Shown here piece by piece: positions 56,219 to 64,000 of a stretch of DNA of 64,000 nucleotides. Within the stretch, counting starts at the first letter, position 1. Each line of letters starts with the position of its first letter. Under the pieces are notes generated by a model that worked only from the letters and a program-made list of their open reading frames with translations, was not told the origin of the DNA and did no database searches. The stretch is from Hemileia vastatrix. Its lineage: Eukaryota; Basidiomycota; Pucciniomycetes; Pucciniales; Zaghouaniaceae. Both the position numbers and the translations under genes were made by a program. Location of the stretch: positions 8,821,183 to 8,885,182 of the forward strand of contig JASXTE010000002.1 in the NCBI GenBank assembly GCA_030280995.1, given 5' to 3'.

Positions 56219-59200
56219 CAGGGGCTGATCGCTCTAATGTTGTAATCTCTCCTCAGGATGAGATCCCGGATTGCAATAGGTCAGCTCACTTGGAGATAAT
56301 TCAAGTGGATTCTCAATTATTTTCTGTTAATATTACTTTGGAGTGCAAATATGTTTTGGACTTTTCTATATGTTTATTGGATTTACCCGGTTTTTCTATT
56401 AAATTTAAAAACGGTGAAAAAGGCAAAATGGGCCAAATTAGGTTGGATAAAAATTGGAAGGGTATGTATATGGACCTCCAGCAAGAGGATAAACTGCAAA
56501 AATCTCATCAAAACCAAATTAAAAATCTCGGTATAATTAAAACACAAAAAAATAATTTTTGTGAAAATTCTATTATGGACCTCCAGCAAGAGGTTAAACT
56601 GCAATTATCTCCATTGATCACGGACCTCCAGCAAGAGGGTAAACTGCGAAAATCTTATCAAAATCCGATAAAAAATCTCAGTATAATTAAAACACAACAA
56701 AATAATTTTTGTGAAAATTCAATTCCGGTCCTCCAGCAAGAGGTTAAACTGCCGACTTTCTTTACGGGTGATTTACTGTTGGATAAGGGAAGCAAAGGTG
56801 TTGGAAAATCTGTTTATAAATTAGACGAGGGAAAGGAGAAAAGGGTAAAATTTAAAAATGAAATAAAAAAATTTTCTAATTTTTCTTATTCTGATTCTGG
56901 CGATGAAGAAGATTCATTTGATGAAAGTTTTAATGGCGATACAAAAGAAAATCTTTTACCTCAAGTTTATTTAGATGTGGACGCAGCCAAATATAAGAAA
57001 GTAGAAAATAAAGTTCGACCTATTAATGAACCGCTACCTGCTGAATTAAATCCACCTTTGAGAAGACCAAGGTTATCAAGAGATCCTTATGAAAGTCCCT
57101 TGATAAAGAATCTGCCTGAATTTTCTGAGACGTCAAGAATCACTTTTGAGAGACTGGGTGTTGTTAATTTTGGACCTGATGGTTGGTTGTCTGGAGAAGA
57201 GAAGAAGTTGTTGTTGGATGTGATGGTCAAGCGAGAGAAGGCCATTGCTTTTGTAGAAGAGGAGAGGGGTGTGTTGAAGCATTCCTATGGGGAGCCTTAC
57301 AAGATTCCTGTGGTATGTCATGAACCGTGGCAGCAGAAACCAATTCCTATTCCGGCTGCATTAAAAGAAGCCTATATTGAAGTTGTCAGAGAACGGATAC
57401 GCACTGGACTGTATGAGCAATCAACGTCAAGTTATTCTAGTCCTGTATTTTGTATCAAGAAACCGAATGGCAAGCTTAGAGTTGTTCATGATCTTAGGGA
57501 ATTAAATAGGGTTACAATAAAGGATGCTGGGATACCGCCTAGTGCTGAGGAGTTTGTTGAAGCGTTTGCAGGGAGAGTGTGTTATGGTTTGGGAGATATT
57601 ATGGGTGGATATGATGAGAGAGAGTTACATCCGGACTCAAGGCCTCTCACTACATTTGATACGCCACTTGGACGTTTACAGTTAACAAGATTACCTCAAG
57701 GAGCAACAAATTCGGTTGCAGTTTATCAAGCTCAGATGGCTTGGATCCTTCAAGACGAAGTTCCACAATATGCTGGAATCTTTATAGATGATGGAGGAAT
57801 TAAGGGACCAACAACCGACTATGATAACCAGGTGTTGGAAGAGAATCCCGGGATACGCAAATTCATTTGGGAGTTTGCAATTACTTTAGAAAGAATCTTG
57901 TTTCGAATTGAAGAGGCTGGTTTAACTATTTCAGGTTCAAAATTTTCCTGTTGTGTGCCAGCCTTAGAAATATTAGGCCATGTGGTATGTAGAGAGGGTA
58001 GGATTATGTCCAAGAAGAAAGTTAACAAAATTCAGTCCTGGCCAAGACCCAAGAATACGACCGAAGTTAGAGGGTTTTTAGGCGTTTGCGTATATGTTAG
58101 AATGTTTATCAAGGACTTTTCTTCATTGGCAGCTCCATTGAGACGGTTAACGAGAAAGGATGCAGACTGGGAGTGGGATGAAGAGTGTGAGAAGGCGTTT
58201 GTGAAGTTGAAGGAGGTTGTGGGGAAGGATTTAGTCCTGCACAAGTTGGATTATGGAAAAGATTCTGGTAGAATTTATTTAGCAGTTGATTCAAGTCAGG
58301 TTGCAGCTGGGGCGGTTTTGTCTCAGATGGATAAAGCTGGTTACATCAGGCCAGTTAGGTATGAATCTGTAGTATTTACTGAGGTTGAATAAAGATATTC
58401 TCAACCAAAATTGGAATTATGTGGTGTGGCGAAAATACTAAAGAAACTTCAGCATATTTTGTGGGGGCAACATTTTGAGTTGCAAGTGGATGCGAAATCA
58501 TTAATCCAGATGATTAATTCCCCAAGTTTACCGAATGCACCCATGACGAGATGGGTAGCTTTTATTCAACATTTTTCGTTTGATTTGGTTCAAAAGCCTG
58601 GCAAAACTTTTACTATGCCAGATGGTTTATCAAGGAGACCACCCACTGAAGAAGATTCAGACTCAGAAGAGTTCGATGAAGATATACCTATTATCAAAGC
58701 CAGCACTAAAGGAGCTGAAGACTTTCCGTACCTCCCCCATGAGGTTAAACTGGCAGGACTATTGAGTTTAGATTATGATGATGATGACCTCCACCAAGAG
58801 GATAAACTGGAAAATAGTTTTTATGTTAATAAAGGTGTTGGAAAAGGTGTAGATAAATTCCGCAGAGAGGAGGTAGAAGAAGATGTGGTGTATGTAGAGG
58901 AAAATGGATTGGTAGTGTGGGATAGTAGTAAATTAAGGAATGGTGTATATGTTGGAGAATTAGAGAATTTAAATAAAAAGGTGGATAAAGAGAAAGAGGT
59001 ATTTTTGAATACGGTTTTCGAAGGATCCAAAGGTTCAGAAGAAAAACGTCGACATAGCTCGATTAAAAATTTATTTAGGGGTCAACAATTATTGGCTCAT
59101 TCATGTGCAGGTGATATTGGTGATAGAGAAGTCCCTATTGATGTTATATTAATCGATTTTCAAGATGAAGTCTGGGGTCAGACTGGTTTTTATTTTTTGT

Positions 59201-60468
59201 TAGTCAAATATTTGTTGACTTTAGAGAGGCCAGAAGATTGTGAAGACGATGAATGGGTGGCTATCAAGAGGAAGTCATCTACGTTTTACCTATCTGGTCG
59301 ACGTTTAATGAGGAGGAGGTATCCAAATCCTCAAGTAGTTATAACTCAACAGAAGGGGCAAGAATTAGTTTTGAAATCACTGCATGAAGATCTCGGGCAT
59401 AGAGGCGTTGGAGAAACGTTTAGAAGAATTTCTGATCGATTTTGGTGGCCTGGCATGAAGATGGCTGTTAAACAGTGGGTTCAGTCATGCGAAGAATGTC
59501 AAAGACAAAGTTATTTAAGGCCAAAAGAACCTGGACGCGCGACCGGTGAATATACGCTCTTTGGAAGAGTTAGTTTAGATGCCGTTCATATAAAAGAGGG
59601 ACGGTATAAATATTTAATTGTGGCCAGAGATGATTTATCTGGTTGGGTAGAGGCAGCGCCTCTTATTAATTTAACTGCCAAAAATGTGGCAGAATTTTTT
59701 TTGAATAATTGGGTATATAGGTATGGGGTGATGAAGTTGGTAACGGTAGATGGAGGCTCAGAATTTGGGACAGAGTTTAAAGAGGCCTTATTGAAAGTTG
59801 GATCAAAGGTTAGGGTAGCAACCCCATATTATCCTGAAGCTGAAGGCATGGTTGAAAGAGGGCATCAAGTTATTAAGGATGCTTTAGTTAAAATGTGTGG
59901 GACAAGTGCCGAAAAGTGGAGGCACTATTTACCTTTAGTTTTATTTGCTGATCTAATCACTGCCAAAAGGATGACCGGATTTTCACCTTATGAACTTGTT
60001 TTTGGACAGAAAGCAGTTTTACCGGTTGATTTAGAAGCTGAATCATATCTTGGAGTTGACTGGGACACGGTCAAAACTACTGAAGAATTATTGTGTGCAA
60101 GAATGATGCAGCTAGAAAAGAAAGAAGAATATTTAGAAAAGGCATATTCGCGGATGATGAAGATCCGAAATCAATCAGTCAGATATTGGGATGAGCGGTT
60201 GGCACATCGATTAAGGAAACCTTTGAACCCAGGTGATATGGTCCTGGTGTATAATAGGAGTTTGGAAAGTCAGTGGGGAAAGATGTTTGCAGATAGGTGG
60301 AATGGACCGTATAAAATCAAGGAGCAAGTTTCCGGCGGTTCATATGTGCTAGAAGAATTGGATGGAGTAGTATTGAAGAAGAGGGTAGCGGCCGATCAAG
60401 TGAAACGTTTCTATCCTAGAGGCACCAGGAGTGCCGAAGTCATCCTCCGCAATGAGGATAAACTATGA
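56213..60468 (+). CDS. Pol of element D (RT, RNase H, integrase) with one internal stop
   Basis: Open from the frameshift site except for TAA at 58390-58392, where A2 has TCT and A3 also reads Ser; one base change explains it. Order: a leader with four H1-encoded repeats (DLQQEVKLQ type, 56475-56752); RT with LRVVHDLRELN, GDIMGGYDE, LPQGATNS and FIDDGG (Asp codons 57787-57792); RNase H with AVDSS (58282), PKLELCG and QVDAKS; an acidic linker with two H1 repeats; integrase HHCC finger (59380-59500); catalytic Asp 59578, Asp 59749 and Glu 59854 (34 residues between the last two); and a WNGPYKI GPY/F end. No chromodomain. The last codons are again H1-derived (LRNEDKL). Confidence 0.93.
56475..56752 (+). 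repeat. Four H1 motifs inside pol of D
   Basis: Copies at 56475, 56580, 56625 and 56730: stem CCTC, loop CAGCAA, stem GAGG, then TAAACTGC. All are in the same frame, giving LQQE-x-KL. The peptides between them also repeat: the 70 bases around KNQIKNLGIIKT recur as NPIKNLSIIKT, so longer units were duplicated. Confidence 0.88.
58731..58810 (+). repeat. Two H1 motifs in the Pol linker of D
   Basis: 58731-58753 (loop CCCCAT) and 58788-58810 (loop CACCAA), both CCTC/GAGG with a TAAACTGG tail. They are read as LPHEVKL and LHQEDKL. The position matches A1 202-260. Confidence 0.85.
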
Positions 60469-60656
60469 TATCAATGAAACTTTATGGATTCCTCCGCAAT
60501 GAGGATAAACTATGAAATTTCTTAAATTTTATCAACTCCGAAATGAGGATAAACTACAATTTTAATGACATTTATCAAATTTTATACCTCCGCAACGAGG
60601 ATAAACTATGATATCTACGAAATTTTATGGATTCCTCCGCAACGAGTATAAACTAT
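60444..60656 (+). repeat. Five H1 motifs across the pol stop codon of D
   Basis: Copies start at 60444 (still coding; it ends with the stop), 60491, 60536, 60587 and 60634. Stem CCTC/GAGG, loops CGCAAT or CGCAAC, tail ATAAACTAT. Copies three and five have one stem base changed. They cross from coding to non-coding DNA without change in form. Confidence 0.88.
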
Positions 60657-60835
60657 CTTCTTATTTTTATCAAAAATACTTTACTATCATTACACTGCAT
60701 ATGGGCGACGAAACTGTGATGAAACATAACGAAATGCAAGAAGACCTTCTTTGAAATTTTCGAAAACTTAAAATTCTTAAAATATGGGTGAAGATAGTGT
60801 TGGAAAAATTTTTTAATAAATTTATTGGAAGAAGT

Positions 60836-61007
60836 GTTCACAGGGGAACCTTCTTAATTTAATATTGGCAAGTGTGGGGGTAATTGATGGGCTGGCTGCT
60901 CTATACACAATTACCCCATAATGTTCGTTTCCAAAATTTTCCCTGTTTCTAGTTGAATCCTGGCATTGTCTTTTAATTTTAGGAAGTCCACTAAGACTAT
61001 AAACTGG
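60836..61007 (+). repeat. H2 module and one H1 of D
   Basis: Leading hairpin AGAAG (60831-60835) with CTTCT (60850-60854). H2 is GGGGTAATTG (60877-60886) with CAATTACCCC (60908-60917), perfect. H1 at 60985-61007 has AGTC-CACTAA-GACT and a TAAACTGG tail. Only one H2 is present here against three in family A. Confidence 0.78.
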
Positions 61008-61130
61008 AACGAATCAAGAGACACCGCTCTCAACGCCGGATTCAAGATTTTCTTATTTTGTTTTTGATTTTTTTATGTTAGATTGTGATTTCTTTTCTTT
61101 AATATATATTATGAATTATTGTAAAGGTGA

Positions 61131-61338
61131 TGATCACTGGTGGTCTCTAATCATTTTTATAAATTGGAGGGAGCCCACCCAGTGATCATCATTATAAAAA
61201 TTATCTTTTAAAAAAAAAAAAAAATTTCATTTATTTTCTTTTCTTTTCAATTTCTTAAAATTGTGTAACCACATCAAGTTGCACTTGGATGTGGGTATGA
61301 TGTCGAGGGTACGGCTCATCAAATGGCCGGGGGGCATC
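61131..61338 (+). repeat. H3 and H4 modules of D
   Basis: H3: TGATCACTGG (61131-61140) with CCAGTGATCA (61179-61188). H4: CCACATC (61269-61275) with GATGTGG (61288-61294), then GATGTC (61299-61304) with GGCATC (61333-61338) closing an interior that keeps GGCTCATCAAATGG. The second closing stem differs from both A2 stems yet still pairs. Confidence 0.78.
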
Positions 61339-61344
61339 TTTTAA

Positions 61345-61680
61345 AATTTTATTTTAAAATTTTTTTTAGTACTTTTTTTTTGTCTTTCTTTTCACATTTA
61401 TTTAACTTTCTTTAAAATTAAATTTTAACTTTTATTTCAAAACTATCTTTTCAAAAAAAAAAAAAAAAAATAATAATAATAATAATAATAGATAAAAAAA
61501 AAAAAAAAAAAAAAAATTAAAATTAAAATTAAAATTTATTAATTAAATCAAAATCATTATTATATTTCTTAGTTTTATTTTTTTTTTAGTTTTCATTCTT
61601 TTTAGTTTTATTCATTTAGTTTAGACAGGAAACAGGGTCTAGGAGAACTCAATACCAATGGGATTTTACTTCAAGATATC
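61345..61680. other. AT-rich stretch at the place of gene B
   Basis: In A1-A3 antisense gene B lies at this point, between H4 and the H1 cluster. D has about 335 bases of T-rich and A-rich sequence with an AAT microsatellite (61470-61490). No coding remnant of gene B is visible. Confidence 0.6.
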
Positions 61681-61684
61681 TGTT

Positions 61685-62459
61685 AGTCCTCCAAGACTTT
61701 AAACTGGCTACTCTTCAAGACGTTCTTTAAGTTTTTTTACACGTATTTTGGAGCTGTTAGTCCTCCAAGACTTTAAACTGGCTACTGTTCAAGACTTTCC
61801 TTAAGGTTTTATACATATTTTGGATCTGTTAGTCCTCCAAGACTTTAAACTGGCTAATTTTCAAGACTCTCATTAAAGATTTTATATTGGAGCTGTTAGT
61901 CCTTCAAGACTTTAAACTGAATTTCAAGGATAATCAAGATTTTATGGATATTTTTGGAGATGGATTTCTTTTTATATAAATCAAATTTTAGGTCCACCAA
62001 GACCTTAAACTGGACTGTTATCAAGCTGTTGGGTCCACCATGACCTTAAACTGGATTTCTTATCGATTAAATGTTTGGTCCACCATGACTTTAAACTGGT
62101 AGTTCATTCATTGTTTAGTCCACTATGACTTTAAACTGGAAAATTAATATCTGCAGGATAATTCAACATTCATTGGACCACTATGGCCTTATACTGGATT
62201 ACTTGTCGATCAAATGTTTGGTCCACTATGACATTAAACTGGATTATCAAATTTATTCAATCTTTGGTCAAGCCTAGGCCTTACTTAGGAATATATCAAG
62301 ACATTTATGCACTTAAACGATCTTTGGTCCACCAAGACCATAAACTGGCAATCGATTATATGTTTGGTCCACCAAGACTTTAAACTGGAATGTCAATCTT
62401 GTTTGGATAACTCAATTCAATCTTTTAAATTATCACTGTCCACTATGACTCTAAACTGG
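61685..62459 (+). repeat. Large H1 array of D (about 14 copies)
   Basis: Copies start at 61685, 61759, 61831, 61898, 61991, 62032, 62077, 62117, 62175 (degenerate), 62220, 62264 (degenerate), 62326, 62366 and 62437. Stems are AGTC/GACT, then GGTC/GACC, with mixed GGTC/GACT (G-T pair). Loops are CTCCAA, CTTCAA, CACCAA, CACCAT and CACTAT. The tail is TTAAACTGG almost throughout. Spacing is irregular (18-60 bases between copies), unlike a simple tandem repeat or a CRISPR array. Confidence 0.88.
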
Positions 62460-63040
62460 TTATTCAATTATTTCTGGAATTGGGTGCTGATAAACTTTAG
62501 GAGGTTAAAATTTTAGGTGGTGATGATGCTATGGAAAGCATAATGGTTAATTAGGTGAAATTTGTGGCGCTTTAACATGGTCTAAAGTTAATATTATTAT
62601 TGGAAGCCTGGCAAAAGTATTTTATGGGTTCGCTGTATAGCAAAGTTTGAAAATTGTGATGAAGGAATCAGAAGTTAGGATGGTAGTTGGATTTTAGGGA
62701 ATGATTTTTTTTAGTGCCTCATAGTTAGGCCATTTTTTTTGGTGTGAAGCTTGGAGGACCTTATGGCGAGATTGGAATCATAGAATTCGGCTCAGTGGGG
62801 GGCCCTATGAGGTTGGAATCAGGAGTATTCGGCTCATAGGAAGATCCACTCTCTCAATGCTGTGACAAGAAGGAAGACTGGTATATGGGAGTCTGAAGGG
62901 ATTCAAACCTTGCTCTCAGTAGTGGAATCATCACAAGATTTATTTTATTTTATGTTATATCAAGCCAGAGAAGAAAGAAAACATCATTTATGTTGAAAGT
63001 TTAAGAAGACCAAGCAAAAACAAAATTTTATCAAGTTATA
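62460..63040. other. Unassigned 3' region of D with small repeats
   Basis: No gene seen. A TTGGAATCA ... ATTCGGCTCA unit occurs twice (about 62774-62800 and 62814-62839), and CCTATGAG / CTCATAGG form inverted arms around the second. A small ATGCT/AGCAT hairpin is near 62528. Confidence 0.5.
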
Positions 63041-63043
63041 CTG

Positions 63044-63735
63044 TTAGAAAAGATAATTTCTTTGAAATTGTTCAACATCATTATCAAAGCTTTGCATTAA
63101 AATTCTTCTTTTCATGAGGTCTTCATGGTTATTAGCTGGAGTTTCTTGAAAATAGGCCAGAATTTTTTGTTTCAACTCATTAGTAAAGTCAAGAAAAAGA
63201 TAGCGATGAAAATTTGGGTAATGATTGATATAGTCCGTCTTCACTCTACCAACATCATCAGTGTTGGTTATTTCGACAGCTAGAAGTTCAAATATGTTAT
63301 TAAGTCATAGGTTTAGTCAATTTTGATTAAAAGTTTTTTTAGTAAGATAAATAGGGTCTTACATTTAGAGCCAGGAAACATAGTCTCAGCAAAGTTAGTT
63401 GGGGGTACTGGCGTTATAGGATTAGGATCTTGTGAAGGCAAAATTAGGCCGGGATCCGCTGATGAAGATTGAACTTTTGAAGCTGTTTTTGATCTTATTC
63501 GTTTTAAGAAGACAGGAATTTTGGATCGCTTTTTAGAAGTTGAGGGATCAGGGAGAGCTGCTGGTCCTAAATATACGTTTGTTTTAGAAGGAACTATTGG
63601 CCGGTTGCATTTGACTTTTTTTACACGGCATAAGTCGCAAGCTGTTCTGCCAGGAAGATTAGGGTTTGACATTAAACAAGGTACCTGGTATCGAGCGCAG
63701 AGTTCACATGGAGCGACAAGTTCTTTGGAAGACAT
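63044..63735 (-). CDS. Antisense accessory gene A of D: swapped Zn2Cys6-like protein (202 aa)
   Basis: Exon 1 is 63735-63363 and exon 2 is 63279-63044, separated by an 83-bp GT-AG intron (GTAAGA...TTCTAG); joining gives one open frame of about 202 residues. Cys 10, 13, 20, 33, 36 and 43 form C-x2-C-x6-C-x12-C-x2-C-x6-C. The second half (CDLCRVKKVKCNRP) resembles the first, DNA-contacting half of canonical fungal Zn2Cys6 domains, and the first half (PCELCARYQVPC) resembles the canonical second half. A basic KKRSKIPVFLKRIRSK stretch follows (possible nuclear signal). Exon 2 carries an acidic start and a helical-looking end shared with A2 and A3. The gene is antisense to pol next to the 3' LTR. 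DNA or RNA binding is inferred. Confidence 0.82.
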
Positions 63736-63848
63736 ATTGATGAAGATGAATTTTATAGTTGATTAAAGAAGATGGTGGTTGAAGGTTAAAGATGAATATT
63801 GTGTTCAACCACTTATGCAAAGTTTTAAGAATGGGGACATTCTCGATT

Positions 63849-63858
63849 GGAGGGAGGA
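63849..63858 (+). promoter_or_regulatory. Polypurine tract of D
   Basis: GGAGGGAGGA directly before the 3' LTR, identical to the tract of A2. Confidence 0.85.
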
Positions 63859-64000
63859 TGTGGTAGCCTAAAGTTTAGTACGGCACCTAAATATGTAAAT
63901 GGAGTTATTACGGCGTGCAAGATTGGCGTTATTATTTTTTATAAAAAGGGTTTTATTTAATTTATTGGAGTTTAAAATATGAAGAAATTGGTCACGAGCG
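63859..64000 (+). repeat. Start of the 3' LTR of D
   Basis: The 142 bases to the window end match 52313-52454 without a difference that I can see. Confidence 0.95.

Larger units (their letters stand above)
52313..64000 (+). mobile_element. Young Ty3/gypsy element D (3' LTR runs off the window)
   Basis: 5' LTR 52313-53430; the second LTR starts at 63859. The 142 bases visible in both are identical by eye. The left flank is ACGT (52309-52312), the same target as A2 and A3. Coding capacity is nearly intact: gag-pro open, pol with one stop, antisense gene A open after splicing. Predicted size is about 12.7 kb. D is related to family A in all proteins and modules but lacks antisense gene B and the pol-leader duplication. 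Confidence 0.95.

Noticed and set aside
61685..62459. Array of short repeats resembling a CRISPR array
   Set aside because: Spacing is irregular, units vary in the stem, no cas genes are present, and the DNA is clearly eukaryotic.

Overview
This is a eukaryotic, almost certainly fungal, window made almost entirely of LTR retrotransposons; I find no convincing host gene. The signs are several Ty3/gypsy and Ty1/copia polyproteins, an initiator-tRNA(Met)-type primer site, short (50-83 bp) GT-AG introns in accessory genes, cysteine-rich proteins like fungal Zn2Cys6 factors, and very AT-rich spacers. A TE-rich basidiomycete is my best guess; the species cannot be named from sequence alone.

Layout. 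(i) 1-8344: 3' half of a decayed gypsy copy (A1, + strand), whose LTR is split by an opposite-facing solo LTR. (ii) 9461-42784: one Ty1/copia element on the - strand, broken inside gag by two roughly 13-kb copies of gypsy family A: A2 (13399-27815, +) and A3 (28372-42056, -). Only 556 bp of copia gag lies between them, so they form a huge inverted repeat. A2 carries a 1501-bp solo LTR in its 5' LTR and A3 a 773-bp solo LTR in gag, each with a clear 5-bp target duplication. (iii) 42785-44890: AT-rich spacer. (iv) about 44890-51640: a decayed chromovirus-type gypsy element (C, -). (v) 52313 to the window end: a young gypsy element (D, +), related to family A. Its gag-pro is open, its pol has a single stop, and the first 142 bp of its two LTRs are identical.

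Family A and D share an unusual plan. Gag-protease is followed, through a conserved -1 slippery heptamer next to the stop codon, by Pol (RT-RNase H-integrase with a GPY/F end). Then comes a long 3' region with (a) one or two antisense, intron-containing genes (here called A and B) for proteins with a C-x2-C-x6-C ... C-x2-C-x6-C cluster that looks like a Zn2Cys6 domain with its halves in swapped order, and (b) many short RNA-like modules. Module H1 is a 4-bp stem, 6-nt loop, 4-bp stem and a TTAAACTGG-like tail. It occurs dozens of times, inside coding sequence (read as peptides such as DLQQEVKLQ) and outside it, and its stem changes in a compensatory way (AGTC/GACT, GGTC/GACC, CCTC/GAGG). Longer modules H2, H3 and H4 are shared hairpins, and H2 and H4 also covary. 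These covarying modules plus the antisense zinc-cluster genes are the best candidates for an undescribed system.
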